Both the position numbers and the translations under genes were made by a program. A model generated the notes under the pieces. The model was not told the origin of the DNA, made no database searches, and was given only the letters and a program-made list of their open reading frames with translations. A stretch of 13,513 bases of DNA from Clostridiales bacterium (GTDB lineage Bacteria; Bacillota; Clostridia; Lachnospirales; WQUN01). Location of the stretch: the NCBI GenBank assembly GCA_031269415.1, contig JAISZF010000044.1, positions 1 through 13,513 on the forward strand, read 5' to 3'. Shown here in pieces: positions 7,295-13,509 of this stretch. How positions within the stretch are numbered: the stretch's first letter is position 1; each line of letters starts with the position of its first letter.

Positions 7295-7711
7295 ATGAAA
7301 CAACCAAGAAAGACGGCGATTTACTGCCGGACAGCGCGCGCGGACGAACACGGCCACGCCAACGTAATACCCTACCGCGACAGCGGGGCGGCGGGAAACT
7401 CGCTTGACCGCCCCGCGATGAACGAACTCACGGCAGACATCAAGACCGGGGAAATCGGCGCGGTTCTCGTCGCCGACATATCGCGGATCGCGAGGACGCT
7501 TCCGCTCGTGTCCGAGTGGCGCGAACTGCTCTTTGAGCATGATGTGACGCTCGTCATTCCCGCAAGCGGAGAAACGCCGCGCCCGGCGATTGAAATCATC
7601 TATATCCCCGCCGGTGATTATCTTAACCCCAATCGTCCCGATTCAAGACGACGGGTACAGCGGAACATCGTGGGCCAGACCCGGCTGGCAGGAGTTAATG
7701 CGCCAAGTTGA
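7295..7711 (+). CDS. Small resolvase-like protein lacking the catalytic serine
   Basis: 138 residues starting at an ATG 10 nt after AAAGGAG. Residues 6-17 (KTAIYCRTARAD) align with the first strand of serine recombinases (YxRLSxDD), but the nucleophilic Ser position holds Ala (Ala14). About 20 residues normally found between the ADE and the HGHANV segments are absent. The core is otherwise recognisable: YRDSGAAGNSLDRPAMNELTADI (27-49) and VLVADISRIART (57-68), retaining both arginines of the RxxR motif. From about residue 95 the protein leaves the family and runs out of frame over the start of the next recombinase fragment. It has no DNA-binding domain. It could be a dead remnant or a dimerising partner that modulates a real recombinase; the truncated neighbours favour a remnant. 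Confidence 0.55.
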   Translation: MKQPRKTAIYCRTARADEHGHANVIPYRDSGAAGNSLDRPAMNELTADIKTGEIGAVLVADISRIARTLPLVSEWRELLFEHDVTLVIPASGETPRPAIEIIYIPAGDYLNPNRPDSRRRVQRNIVGQTRLAGVNAPS

Positions 7712-7931
7712 CGCGGACAAGGTCAGCGCGATACTGGTCAAAAACCTTGACCGAATCGGGCGCGACCACCTCCGCGTCGGGCTGTTTCTGGAACAATTTC
7801 AGGAGAGGGGCATACGCCTGATAGCCGTGGGCGACAACGTGGACACCGCGCAGGGCGTTGACGACTTTGTTCCCCTGCGGACGCTGTTCGCGGAGTGGTA
7901 CGGTTCATACTGTAAAGGGTGTTTCGGATAA
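7641..7931 (+). pseudogene. Internal fragment of a second TnpX-like serine recombinase
   Basis: From QDDGYSGTSWARPGWQ to LFAEWYG (7641-7904) the frame aligns closely with residues about 55-139 of the intact recombinase at 10106, including the VKNLDRIGRDHLRVG helix segment and the DNVDTAQGVDDFVP loop. The part carrying the catalytic serine is missing upstream. Similarity stops abruptly after EWYG, where the intact protein continues ARDTSRK, and a stop follows 8 codons later at 7929. It has no credible start: the frame overlaps the previous ORF by 71 bases. Both ends look like deletion junctions. It cannot be an active recombinase. Confidence 0.75.
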
Positions 7932-7949
7932 GCACCTACAAAACAGTGT

Positions 7950-7971
7950 GGCAACCGGCTCGTTTGCGGTA
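7950..7971 (-). repeat. 22-bp inverted repeat, left copy
   Basis: This 22-bp segment is the exact reverse complement of 10069-10090, which lies in the 3' end of tnpW. Flanking sequence on the minus strand also resembles the tnpW 3' region (an AGCC-CCTTTG block 22-28 bases further upstream on the minus strand). The copy is probably a scrap of a second element of the same type. Confidence 0.8.
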
Positions 7972-8035
7972 CACTCGGTCGAATGCCGCAAAGGGGGCTG
8001 GTAAGCATATAGATGCATATTTGTTCCACAAGTTT

Positions 8036-8070
8036 GGGGACGGCGCTATCGATGCCGTCCCCATTCTATT
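8036..8070 (+). terminator. Terminator-like hairpin on the plus strand
   Basis: GGGGACGGC (8036-8044) pairs with GCCGTCCCC (8054-8062) over a 9-nt loop. The plus strand continues ATTCTATTTTTA, a T-rich tail. It follows no intact plus-strand gene, so it may be the orphan terminator of the broken recombinase operon. Confidence 0.6.
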
Positions 8071-8239
8071 TTTATCCACTCGACTGTCCATCCAGCCAAT
8101 GTAACGGATTGGGTGCCATTTTGCGCCCAAGCAAGCGGCACTGTAGGGCTGTATCCCTGCCGATGGTATCCATGCCCTGTCTCGCCACATTTCCGTCCAG
8201 TGCGGCAAAAAGGCACCAATCATGCCCCTTTTTCTACGC

Positions 8240-9352
8240 TCATGTCTGGCGGCTTTTGCGTATCCGCCCCTGCTCCAGCCAGGCGCTAAATTCTTCAAAA
8301 GGCAATTCCCCGGCCAGGCACGCATCCCTCTTTTGCCGCGCTTCCTCACTCCAAGCCAAAAACTCCGACTGCGTCATCTTTTTGGCGCGCGTGCGGGAAT
8401 TGAAACGCCGGTACGCCTTTTTGTGCGCTTCGAGTATAGGGTTTCCCGCCACCTTCCGCTCATACCGTAGCGTTGCACCAATCTCGCTGCATTTGCGCTG
8501 GGTGTCACCATAGGGGCGCTCGCAGTATTCGGCATCGGCCCTGCGCTTCGGGATGAAAAAGTGGCCACAGTTTTTGCACTTCTTGATAAAAATATCATGC
8601 TCAATCATCTTGATAAACTCAAATCGCAGTAAATCCTTGATGGAGTCGATTTCATACAGCAACGCGATTTCAGGCGGAATGGTAGCCCCGTAAAACGCGC
8701 GGAAGGGCTTTTCGAGAAAGTGGGAATGCCCGGTATGCTCCACATTAAGCTGGTCAAGTATATAGAGGTATTCCATTGACGAGCCTGTTTGCAAACCTAC
8801 ATTCTCACGTAGGAGAATAAGCAAATCTACCTCATAGATAGTAGCCTCCTGTGCTGCTCTCAGGTCCTCGGCTAAAAGGGCAACCACATCCTTTACGGCT
8901 CGGAAGAGCCGCTTTTCTTTGTCCGCATACACTTTGCCCGGCGGCGGGATTGGCCATTCAAAGTTTTTCGTCCAGTCCAGCTTTTCTTCCGCGCCGGGTA
9001 TCTTGCCCGCAAGCTGCTCAATGGCTTTTTTCGGCGAATCAATGAAGGTGAAAATAAAATCCAACAGTAACTGCTTGTAAAAGTAAACGTAAATCTCTTG
9101 CTGTTGAAACGCACCCATAGCCTCATTCAATCCAGCTTTAAAATCAGGCTGTGTTGCGCTCATATAGGCAAACTCATGATCAAAGACATCCGCCATCATG
9201 GAAAAGCCATCGTCAAACCGTGCCTGCTCATAGCACACAAAGTTTAAAAGTGGCTTTCCAAGTTCAAAAACGATTCCGCCTATGTTGGAAAGGCTGCCTT
9301 CTTCGTTGTAAAAATGGATATTCCCATCCTTAATGTACACACTTGCGAGCAT
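8240..9352 (-). CDS. DUF6076-like protein with a Cys4 zinc motif
   Basis: A 370-residue protein starting at an ATG a few bases after GAAGGGGG. The N-terminal 250 residues are mostly helical by composition, with no signal peptide. Residues 257-293 (KKCKNCGHFFIPKRR, EYCERPY, RKCSEIGA) carry Cys259, Cys262, Cys277 and Cys288, a treble-clef-like zinc site followed by a basic helix-rich tail rich in Arg and Lys. From memory this layout is that of DUF6076-type proteins found on clostridial mobile elements; their function is not known to me. The zinc site and basic tail make nucleic-acid binding plausible. The gene is divergent from tnpW and the recombinase, and the two promoters overlap, so it is placed like a regulator of the element. 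That role is inference. Confidence 0.7.
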   Translation of the reverse strand: MLASVYIKDGNIHFYNEEGSLSNIGGIVFELGKPLLNFVCYEQARFDDGFSMMADVFDHEFAYMSATQPDFKAGLNEAMGAFQQQEIYVYFYKQLLLDFIFTFIDSPKKAIEQLAGKIPGAEEKLDWTKNFEWPIPPPGKVYADKEKRLFRAVKDVVALLAEDLRAAQEATIYEVDLLILLRENVGLQTGSSMEYLYILDQLNVEHTGHSHFLEKPFRAFYGATIPPEIALLYEIDSIKDLLRFEFIKMIEHDIFIKKCKNCGHFFIPKRRADAEYCERPYGDTQRKCSEIGATLRYERKVAGNPILEAHKKAYRRFNSRTRAKKMTQSEFLAWSEEARQKRDACLAGELPFEEFSAWLEQGRIRKSRQT

Positions 9353-9419
9353 ATAGCCCCCTTCATTAAGCGAAAATGGTTATCTCTATATTAAGCGACA
9401 ATCAATCAGTATAGTAAAT

Positions 9420-9448
9420 ATTGTATTTTGTCATTGACTTCCTGTCAA
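9420..9448 (-). promoter_or_regulatory. SigA-type promoter of the DUF6076-like gene
   Basis: The minus strand has TTGACA (9448-9443), a 17-bp spacer and TACAAT (9425-9420), a near-consensus promoter. The expected start is near 9413, about 60 bases before the ATG at 9352. Its -35 box lies inside the spacer of the oppositely directed promoter. Confidence 0.8.
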
Positions 9449-9462
9449 GCCCGGCCGATAAT
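9434..9462 (+). promoter_or_regulatory. SigA-type promoter of tnpW and the recombinase
   Basis: TTGACT (9434-9439), a 17-bp spacer and GATAAT (9457-9462) form a strong plus-strand promoter with a start near 9469. It interlocks with the minus-strand promoter: the two -35 boxes form an inverted repeat, TTGAC-TTCCT-GTCAA (9434-9448). One polymerase should exclude the other. Confidence 0.7.
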
Positions 9463-9514
9463 ATATTTAGCGACAATTGCGTTTTGTTTTCCACATTGTC
9501 GCTGACAACTGAAT

Positions 9515-9803
9515 ACCGCAGCCGGTCGGATACCGGGGATGTCACTTTTGCCAAGCCTGTGTCGGAGGCACAGCGCGAGAGGGCGTTCCCGGAGTAGCCT
9601 GGCCACTGTTCACGGTAATACAGCCGCCCCGAGCGCGCAAAGGAGGGAATTGGAACGCGCGATGACGGGCGGCGCTGTGGACGGTGGCGAGTGAAACGCC
9701 CTTATGGTCGAACAGGATCAGAGGGCAGGAACGAGGCCGGGATGAAAGCGGAACAAGGTTTGCCGGGGTTTCCTCCGAAGGATTCCGGTGCGCCTCGCCT
9801 TGT
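9515..9803 (+). promoter_or_regulatory. Structured RNA leader of tnpW (several hairpins, one long nested stem)
   Basis: The transcript from the promoter at 9434-9462 would run about 385 nt before tnpW. Hairpins by eye: 9522-9526 with 9532-9536; 9557-9561 with 9569-9573; and a long nested element closed by AGGGCGTT (9580-9587) with AACGCCCT (9695-9702). Inside that, 9602-9615 pairs with 9675-9688 (wobbles included), GCCGCCC (9623-9629) with GGGCGGC (9667-9673), and GCGCG (9633-9637) with CGCGC (9656-9660). A further stem pairs ACAAGG (9753-9758) with CCTTGT (9798-9803) and encloses a smaller hairpin. No coding frame in it is convincing. I do not recognise the RNA class. It could be a regulatory leader, an independent RNA or a DNA site for transfer. 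Confidence 0.55.
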
Positions 9804-9854
9804 AAAACAAAGAGGTATGTTCGATAAAATATTTAAAAAAAGGAGCTATACGAT

Positions 9855-10106
9855 ATGCAGGCGGCAAAAGCAAAGATTCCGGCCGTGGCTGAGACGCGGG
9901 ACAGGCATGTCCACGCCGAGCCGGTAACCATGCAAAAGCGTATCGGCTCCACTGTCTACGAGGTGCGGGTGCACTTTAATCCGGACGCGAAGGAGACTAT
10001 GGATGATAAAATTCTGCGGCTTGTGCGAAATGACTTGAAGAAGCCGCCTTTGGATGCTAAGATGGCATTACCGCAAACGAGCCGGTTGCCTGAAAGGAAT
10101 TCGTAA
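9855..10106 (+). CDS. tnpW: TnpW family transposon-encoded protein
   Basis: An 83-residue protein starting at an ATG 9 nt after AAAGGAG. The centre, MQKRIGSTVYEVRVHFNP followed by ETMDDKILRLVRND (about residues 26-61), is the conserved core of the small TnpW-type proteins that sit beside TnpX-like recombinases in clostridial transposons; their function is unknown. After residue 61 the tail departs from the core, and its last 15 residues come largely from a 22-bp sequence that is repeated inverted at 7950-7971, so this C-terminus may have been acquired by rearrangement. The stop codon overlaps the recombinase start in TAATG, which suggests translational coupling and a shared mRNA with a long structured leader. 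Confidence 0.75.
   Translation: MQAAKAKIPAVAETRDRHVHAEPVTMQKRIGSTVYEVRVHFNPDAKETMDDKILRLVRNDLKKPPLDAKMALPQTSRLPERNS
10069..10090 (+). repeat. 22-bp inverted repeat, right copy
   Basis: This is an exact reverse-complement match to 7950-7971. Together the copies flank a 2.1-kb block with the DUF6076-like gene, the divergent promoters, the leader and most of tnpW. Confidence 0.8.
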
Positions 10107-11911
10107 TGAACAGGCAGCCAGTATCAAACAGGGTGATCACTGCCCTGTACGAACGTCTGAGCCATGACGACGAGCAGCAAGGGCCCTCCAACTCTATCGT
10201 GAACCAGCAACAGCTTTTGGAGGAGTGCGCCAAAAAGCATAATTTTCAAACCATCGTCCATTTTACTGACGATGGCTGGAGTGGTACCCGGTGGGACCGA
10301 CCTGATTTCAACCGCATGATGGCCGAGATCGAGGCTGGAAATGTCCAGAATTTGCTGGTGAAGGACATGTCTCGCATGGGCAGGGATCACCTCCGCGTGG
10401 GCTTGTGTTTGGAGACACTGCGTGAAAAAGGCGTGCGCCTGATTGCAGTGGCCGATGGTATCGACACGGCACTGGGCGAGGACGATTTCATGCCCTTTCG
10501 TAATATTCTCGCGGAGTGGTACGCACGTGATACAAGCCGCAAGGTGAAGGCCGTGACCCGCGCGAAAGGTAACGCCGGCAAGCCGCTGTCCAATCTTCCG
10601 CCCTTCGGCTTCATGAAAGACCCGGCGGACAAAAACAAGTGGCTGGTGGACGAACCGGCCGCCACGGTGGTACGGCGCATCTTCCAGATGGCGATGGAAG
10701 GCATCGGGCCGTTCCAAATCGCCCGGACGCTCTCACAGGAAAAGGTGGAGAAGCCCTCGTACCACGTTGCCCGCCAGAAAATGGCAGGGGCGAAGCCAGC
10801 CAAGTACGACATGACTACGCCCCATGCTTGGAGCACCAGCACAGTGTGCAAGATACTCTCCAAGCCTGAGTACGCGGGGCATACGGTCAACTTTCGGACA
10901 AGTAAAAAATCCTTCAAGGACAAGAAAATCAGCTACAACCCGAAGGAAGAGTGGAAGGTTTTCCCGAACACACATGAAGCCATCATCGACCAGGAGACCT
11001 TCGATACCGTGCAGCGCCTGCGGGGTACGCCCCGCCGCATGGACAGCGTGGGAGAGCCGAACCCGCTGACCGGACTGGTATTCTGTGCGGACTGCGGCGC
11101 CAAAATGTACAACAGCCGCCAATCGAAAGAAACCTACGAAACGGTGCGCTATGGCAAGGCGTACACCGTCAAAACCGCCGACTACTACAACTGTTCTTCG
11201 TACAATCTGGCAAACCAGAGCAACAAGCAAAAATGCTCGGGGCATTACATTCGCACCGCCGTTATACGCGACCTTGTGCTTGACGCCATCCGTGATATCA
11301 GCCGGTACGCCTTGGAGAACGAGGCTGATTTCGTGCAAAAGGTGCGCGCGGATTCGATGGTACAGCAGGCGGATACGGCCAAGCTGCACAAGAAGCAGTT
11401 CGCACAAAATGGGCGCCGGGTTGTTGAACTCGACCTGCTGTTTCGGAAGGTCTATGAGGACAACGCGACCGGGAAGCTTACCGATGAACGTTTCGAGCAG
11501 CTTTCCGGGACCTATGAGGCGGAGCAGGCAGAACTCAAAATGCGGAACGCCGGGCTGGAAGATGAGATCGCCGCGTTTGAAGCCGACAGCGAGAATGTGG
11601 GCAGGTTTTTGAAGCTAGCGCGTCGGCACCGAAGTTTTGAGGAACTCACCACCCCGATGCTCAATGAATTTGTGCAAAAGATCCTTGTCCACAAGCCTGA
11701 CAAATCCAGTGGTGAGCGTGTTCAGAAGGTGGATATCTGGTTCAATTTCATCGGCAATTTCGAGTTGCCCAAGGCAGAGCCCACGCCGGAGGAGGTGGCG
11801 GCGCACGCGAAGCGGCTGGAGAAACTCAAGAAACAGCGCGAAGCTAACTGGCGCCACTATGAGAAAAAGCGCCGGGAAAAGGAAGAGCGGGAACAACCAA
11901 AATCAGCATAG
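10106..11911 (+). CDS. Large serine recombinase, TnpX/TndX type
   Basis: A 601-residue site-specific recombinase that should excise and insert the element through a circular form. The catalytic domain spans about 11-155: YERLSHDDE holds the nucleophile Ser19, and KDMSRMGRDHLRVG carries the conserved arginines. The recombinase domain spans about 165-305, followed by a zinc ribbon (Cys327, Cys330, Cys363, Cys377). Residues about 420-500 are a coiled-coil-like region. The C-terminal part (about 500-555, FEELTTPMLNEFVQKILVHK) resembles DUF4368, and a very basic tail ends the protein. Length and layout match TnpX/TndX-type enzymes, which are often 530-710 residues. The ATG at 10106 overlaps the tnpW stop. 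All catalytic residues are visible, so it is probably active. A strong terminator follows its stop. Confidence 0.93.
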   Translation: MNRQPVSNRVITALYERLSHDDEQQGPSNSIVNQQQLLEECAKKHNFQTIVHFTDDGWSGTRWDRPDFNRMMAEIEAGNVQNLLVKDMSRMGRDHLRVGLCLETLREKGVRLIAVADGIDTALGEDDFMPFRNILAEWYARDTSRKVKAVTRAKGNAGKPLSNLPPFGFMKDPADKNKWLVDEPAATVVRRIFQMAMEGIGPFQIARTLSQEKVEKPSYHVARQKMAGAKPAKYDMTTPHAWSTSTVCKILSKPEYAGHTVNFRTSKKSFKDKKISYNPKEEWKVFPNTHEAIIDQETFDTVQRLRGTPRRMDSVGEPNPLTGLVFCADCGAKMYNSRQSKETYETVRYGKAYTVKTADYYNCSSYNLANQSNKQKCSGHYIRTAVIRDLVLDAIRDISRYALENEADFVQKVRADSMVQQADTAKLHKKQFAQNGRRVVELDLLFRKVYEDNATGKLTDERFEQLSGTYEAEQAELKMRNAGLEDEIAAFEADSENVGRFLKLARRHRSFEELTTPMLNEFVQKILVHKPDKSSGERVQKVDIWFNFIGNFELPKAEPTPEEVAAHAKRLEKLKKQREANWRHYEKKRREKEEREQPKSA

Positions 11912-11922
11912 CGGAAGCAGAT

Positions 11923-11955
11923 GGCGGCCCGTGAAAACGGGCCGCCGCCATTTTT
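11923..11955 (+). terminator. Terminator of the recombinase operon
   Basis: GGCGGCCCGT (11923-11932), a GAAA tetraloop and ACGGGCCGCC (11937-11946) form a perfect 10-bp stem, soon followed by ATTTTTA. It begins 12 bases past the recombinase stop. Confidence 0.85.
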
Positions 11956-11956
11956 A

Positions 11957-11987
11957 CCCCGGATGTATTGTCCGGGGGATTTTTCTT
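11957..11987 (+). terminator. Second tandem terminator-like hairpin before mobC
   Basis: CCCCGGA (11957-11963) pairs with TCCGGGG (11971-11977) over a 7-nt loop and is followed by GATTTTTCTTT. It ends just before the mobC ribosome site, so it could be a backup terminator or an attenuator for mobC. Confidence 0.65.
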
Positions 11988-12002
11988 TGGGAGGAACACT
12001 TT

Positions 12003-12350
12003 ATGCAAAAACTAAAACGCAGCATCAACATGGGCTTCCGCGTGACACAGGAGGAGTACGACCTCATTATGAAACGCATGGACGAGATTGGGTTCCCCTC
12101 CACCCGTTCGTACCTTTTGAAAATGGCACTCAACGGGCATATATTCACACTGGACTTGGACGATGTGCGGGAGTGCACGCGGTTGCTGCGCATTTTGAGC
12201 AACAACCTGAACCAGATTGCGAAGCGGGCGAATGAGACGGGGAACGTTTACATCACCGACATCGCCGACGTGAAGGCCCGGCTGGATGAGATATGGCATT
12301 TGCAGGACAAAACCATCAAGAGCCTGACAAAAGTATTGGAGGTGGCATAA
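12003..12350 (+). CDS. MobC-like relaxosome accessory protein
   Basis: A 115-residue protein starting at an ATG about 9 nt after GGGAGGA. An N-terminal ribbon-helix-helix-like start (KRSINMGFRVTQEEYDLIMKRMDEIG, residues 4-29) is followed by PSTRSYLLKMALNG. The family signature RILSNNLNQIAKRANETG lies at about 62-79. Such proteins bind oriT and help the relaxase nick it, so this element is probably mobilisable. No relaxase is present in the window; it may lie to the right. The gene ends in a TAATG overlap with the ATPase gene. I see no promoter between the tandem hairpins and the gene, so transcription may come by read-through of the two hairpins. Confidence 0.8.
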   Translation: MQKLKRSINMGFRVTQEEYDLIMKRMDEIGFPSTRSYLLKMALNGHIFTLDLDDVRECTRLLRILSNNLNQIAKRANETGNVYITDIADVKARLDEIWHLQDKTIKSLTKVLEVA

Positions 12351-13396
12351 TGGCAGAACTGAAAACATTCAGCATGGGAGAGGTACAGGCGGAGCAGGTT
12401 CGCTGGCTGTGGGAGCCATATATTCCGCAGGGCAAGATCACCATCATACAGGGCGACCCTGGCGATGGAAAGACCACTCTGGCGCTGGCCATCGCCGCCG
12501 CTGTTACCACCGGGATGCCTTTGCCGGACAGCAGCGGAGGCATTGTGGCCAATGTCATCTTCCAGACCGCCGAGGATGGGCTGGCGGACACCATCAAGCC
12601 GCGCCTGGGGCAGCTTGGTGCAAACTGTGACAGGGTGCACGTGATTGATGAAGGGGAACAGGCGCTGTCACTTTCCGATGAACGGATCGAGCAGGCCATT
12701 GTAAAAATGAAGGCGAAACTTTTTATCCTCGACCCGCTTCAAGCTTACCTCGGCGGCGCAGACATGCACTCAGCCAATGGCGTCAGGCCATTGATGAAGC
12801 AGCTTGGCGCGGTGGCGGAACGCACTGGATGCGCCATTGTCATCATCGGGCACCTGAACAAAAAAGGCAGCAAGGCACAGTACAGGGGCCTTGGCAGCAT
12901 CGACATATACGCCGCCGCGCGCAGTGTGCTCACTATCGGCAGGATCGATGTGGACGAGCACATGCGGGCGATGGTGCACGGTAAGTCAAACCTGGCCGCG
13001 CTCGGTGTGTCACAGGCGTTCGGGCTGGACCCGAGCAATGGGTTTTGCTGGCTGGGAGAATATGATATTTCCATCGACGACCTGATGAGCGGCAAGCGGA
13101 GCGCGCCGGAAAACCAGTTCTCGCGGGCGCGGCGGCTGATTGAAACAGCATTGGCGGGCACATCCGTTGCGGCGGTGGAGATCATGCAGATGGCGGAAGA
13201 GCAAGGCATCTCGGCAAAAACATTGAACCGCGCCAAGTCCGCGCTGGGGGTTCAGTCCGTCAAGCGATGCGGCAAGTGGTATTGGGAATTGCCAATCGAT
13301 GTTCAGTTTACCGAATGTACCGGGGAAGATGGCCAAGATGGTCATGTTTCCCCCGTGACCGCCTTGACCATCTTGCCCGACAAGGCGGCGGTCTAA
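12350..13396 (+). CDS. RepA-type AAA family ATPase (RecA-fold helicase-like)
   Basis: A 348-residue protein. The ATG at 12350 overlaps the mobC stop and follows GGAGGTGG; a longer frame from 12293 overlaps mobC and is not needed. Walker A is GDPGDGKTT (35-43), and Walker B is KLFILDP (123-129, Asp128). The motif VIIGHLNKKGSKAQYRGLGSIDIYAAARSVL (about 163-193) is typical of AAA_25/RepA proteins related to the hexameric replicative helicase of RSF1010. A C-terminal region from about 260 looks like a small helical DNA-binding domain (MAEEQGISAKTLNRAKSALGV, then KRCGKWYWELP). In mobile elements such proteins are thought to support replication or conjugative processing. Iteron-like repeats follow the gene, which fits a replication role, but an initiator or primase is not seen here. 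Confidence 0.85.
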   Translation: MAELKTFSMGEVQAEQVRWLWEPYIPQGKITIIQGDPGDGKTTLALAIAAAVTTGMPLPDSSGGIVANVIFQTAEDGLADTIKPRLGQLGANCDRVHVIDEGEQALSLSDERIEQAIVKMKAKLFILDPLQAYLGGADMHSANGVRPLMKQLGAVAERTGCAIVIIGHLNKKGSKAQYRGLGSIDIYAAARSVLTIGRIDVDEHMRAMVHGKSNLAALGVSQAFGLDPSNGFCWLGEYDISIDDLMSGKRSAPENQFSRARRLIETALAGTSVAAVEIMQMAEEQGISAKTLNRAKSALGVQSVKRCGKWYWELPIDVQFTECTGEDGQDGHVSPVTALTILPDKAAV

Positions 13397-13404
13397 AACG
13401 CGAA

Positions 13405-13509
13405 ATGTATGAACAGAACTCTTGATCCCCTTGTAAGCCGCATGAATATTGGCATACAAGGGTTTTGTTCATTTATTGATGTATGAACAAAACAGATAAA
13501 TGAACAAAT
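13405..13509. repeat. Iteron-like ATGAACA repeats at the right edge
   Basis: ATGTATGAACAGAAC (13405-13419) and ATGTATGAACAAAAC (13479-13493) are direct repeats differing at one base. A third copy, ATAAATGAACAAAT, lies at 13496-13509. An inverted copy at 13463-13472 pairs perfectly over 10 bases with 13483-13492. The array reaches the window edge and may continue. It may be an origin, a regulator site or part of an att region. Confidence 0.55.
13428..13466 (+). terminator. Terminator-like hairpin after the ATPase gene
   Basis: CCCTTGTA (13428-13435) pairs with TACAAGGG (13455-13462). After an A-A mismatch the stem continues with GCC (13437-13439) and GGC (13451-13453). TTTTGTTC follows. It ends the tnpW-to-ATPase gene block. 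Confidence 0.7.

Larger units (their letters stand above)
7932..8239. other. Element debris between the recombinase fragment and the DUF6076-like gene
   Basis: Open frames exist on both strands here (for example a 95-codon minus-strand frame from 8223 to 7936), but none has recognisable motifs or normal composition. The stretch contains the 22-bp repeat and a terminator-like hairpin. I see no supported gene. Confidence 0.5.
9365..9503. repeat. Four copies of AGCGACAAT around the divergent promoters
   Basis: The word appears as AGCGAAAAT at 9369-9377, AGCGACAAT at 9394-9402 and at 9469-9477, and inverted (ATTGTCGCT) at 9495-9503. The first three also share ATT(A/T) in front. The third covers the plus-strand start and the others lie in the two leaders. 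Start-to-start distances are 25, 75 and 26 bases. They look like binding sites for a regulator or recombinase. Confidence 0.65.

Noticed and set aside
7936..8349. Minus-strand open frame downstream of and overlapping the DUF6076-like gene
   Set aside because: Tryptophan- and arginine-rich composition with no motif; it overlaps repeat debris and the terminator-like hairpin.
9515..9803. Group II intron or known riboswitch
   Set aside because: No domain V-like hairpin, reverse transcriptase or riboswitch signature that I can recognise.
9691..9927. GTG-started frame of 78 codons in the tnpW leader
   Set aside because: It overlaps tnpW, has no ribosome site, and covers strong RNA stems.
12293..12349. 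Longer N-terminus for the RepA-type ATPase
   Set aside because: It overlaps the end of mobC out of frame; the ATG at 12350 has GGAGGTGG in front and a coupled TAATG start.
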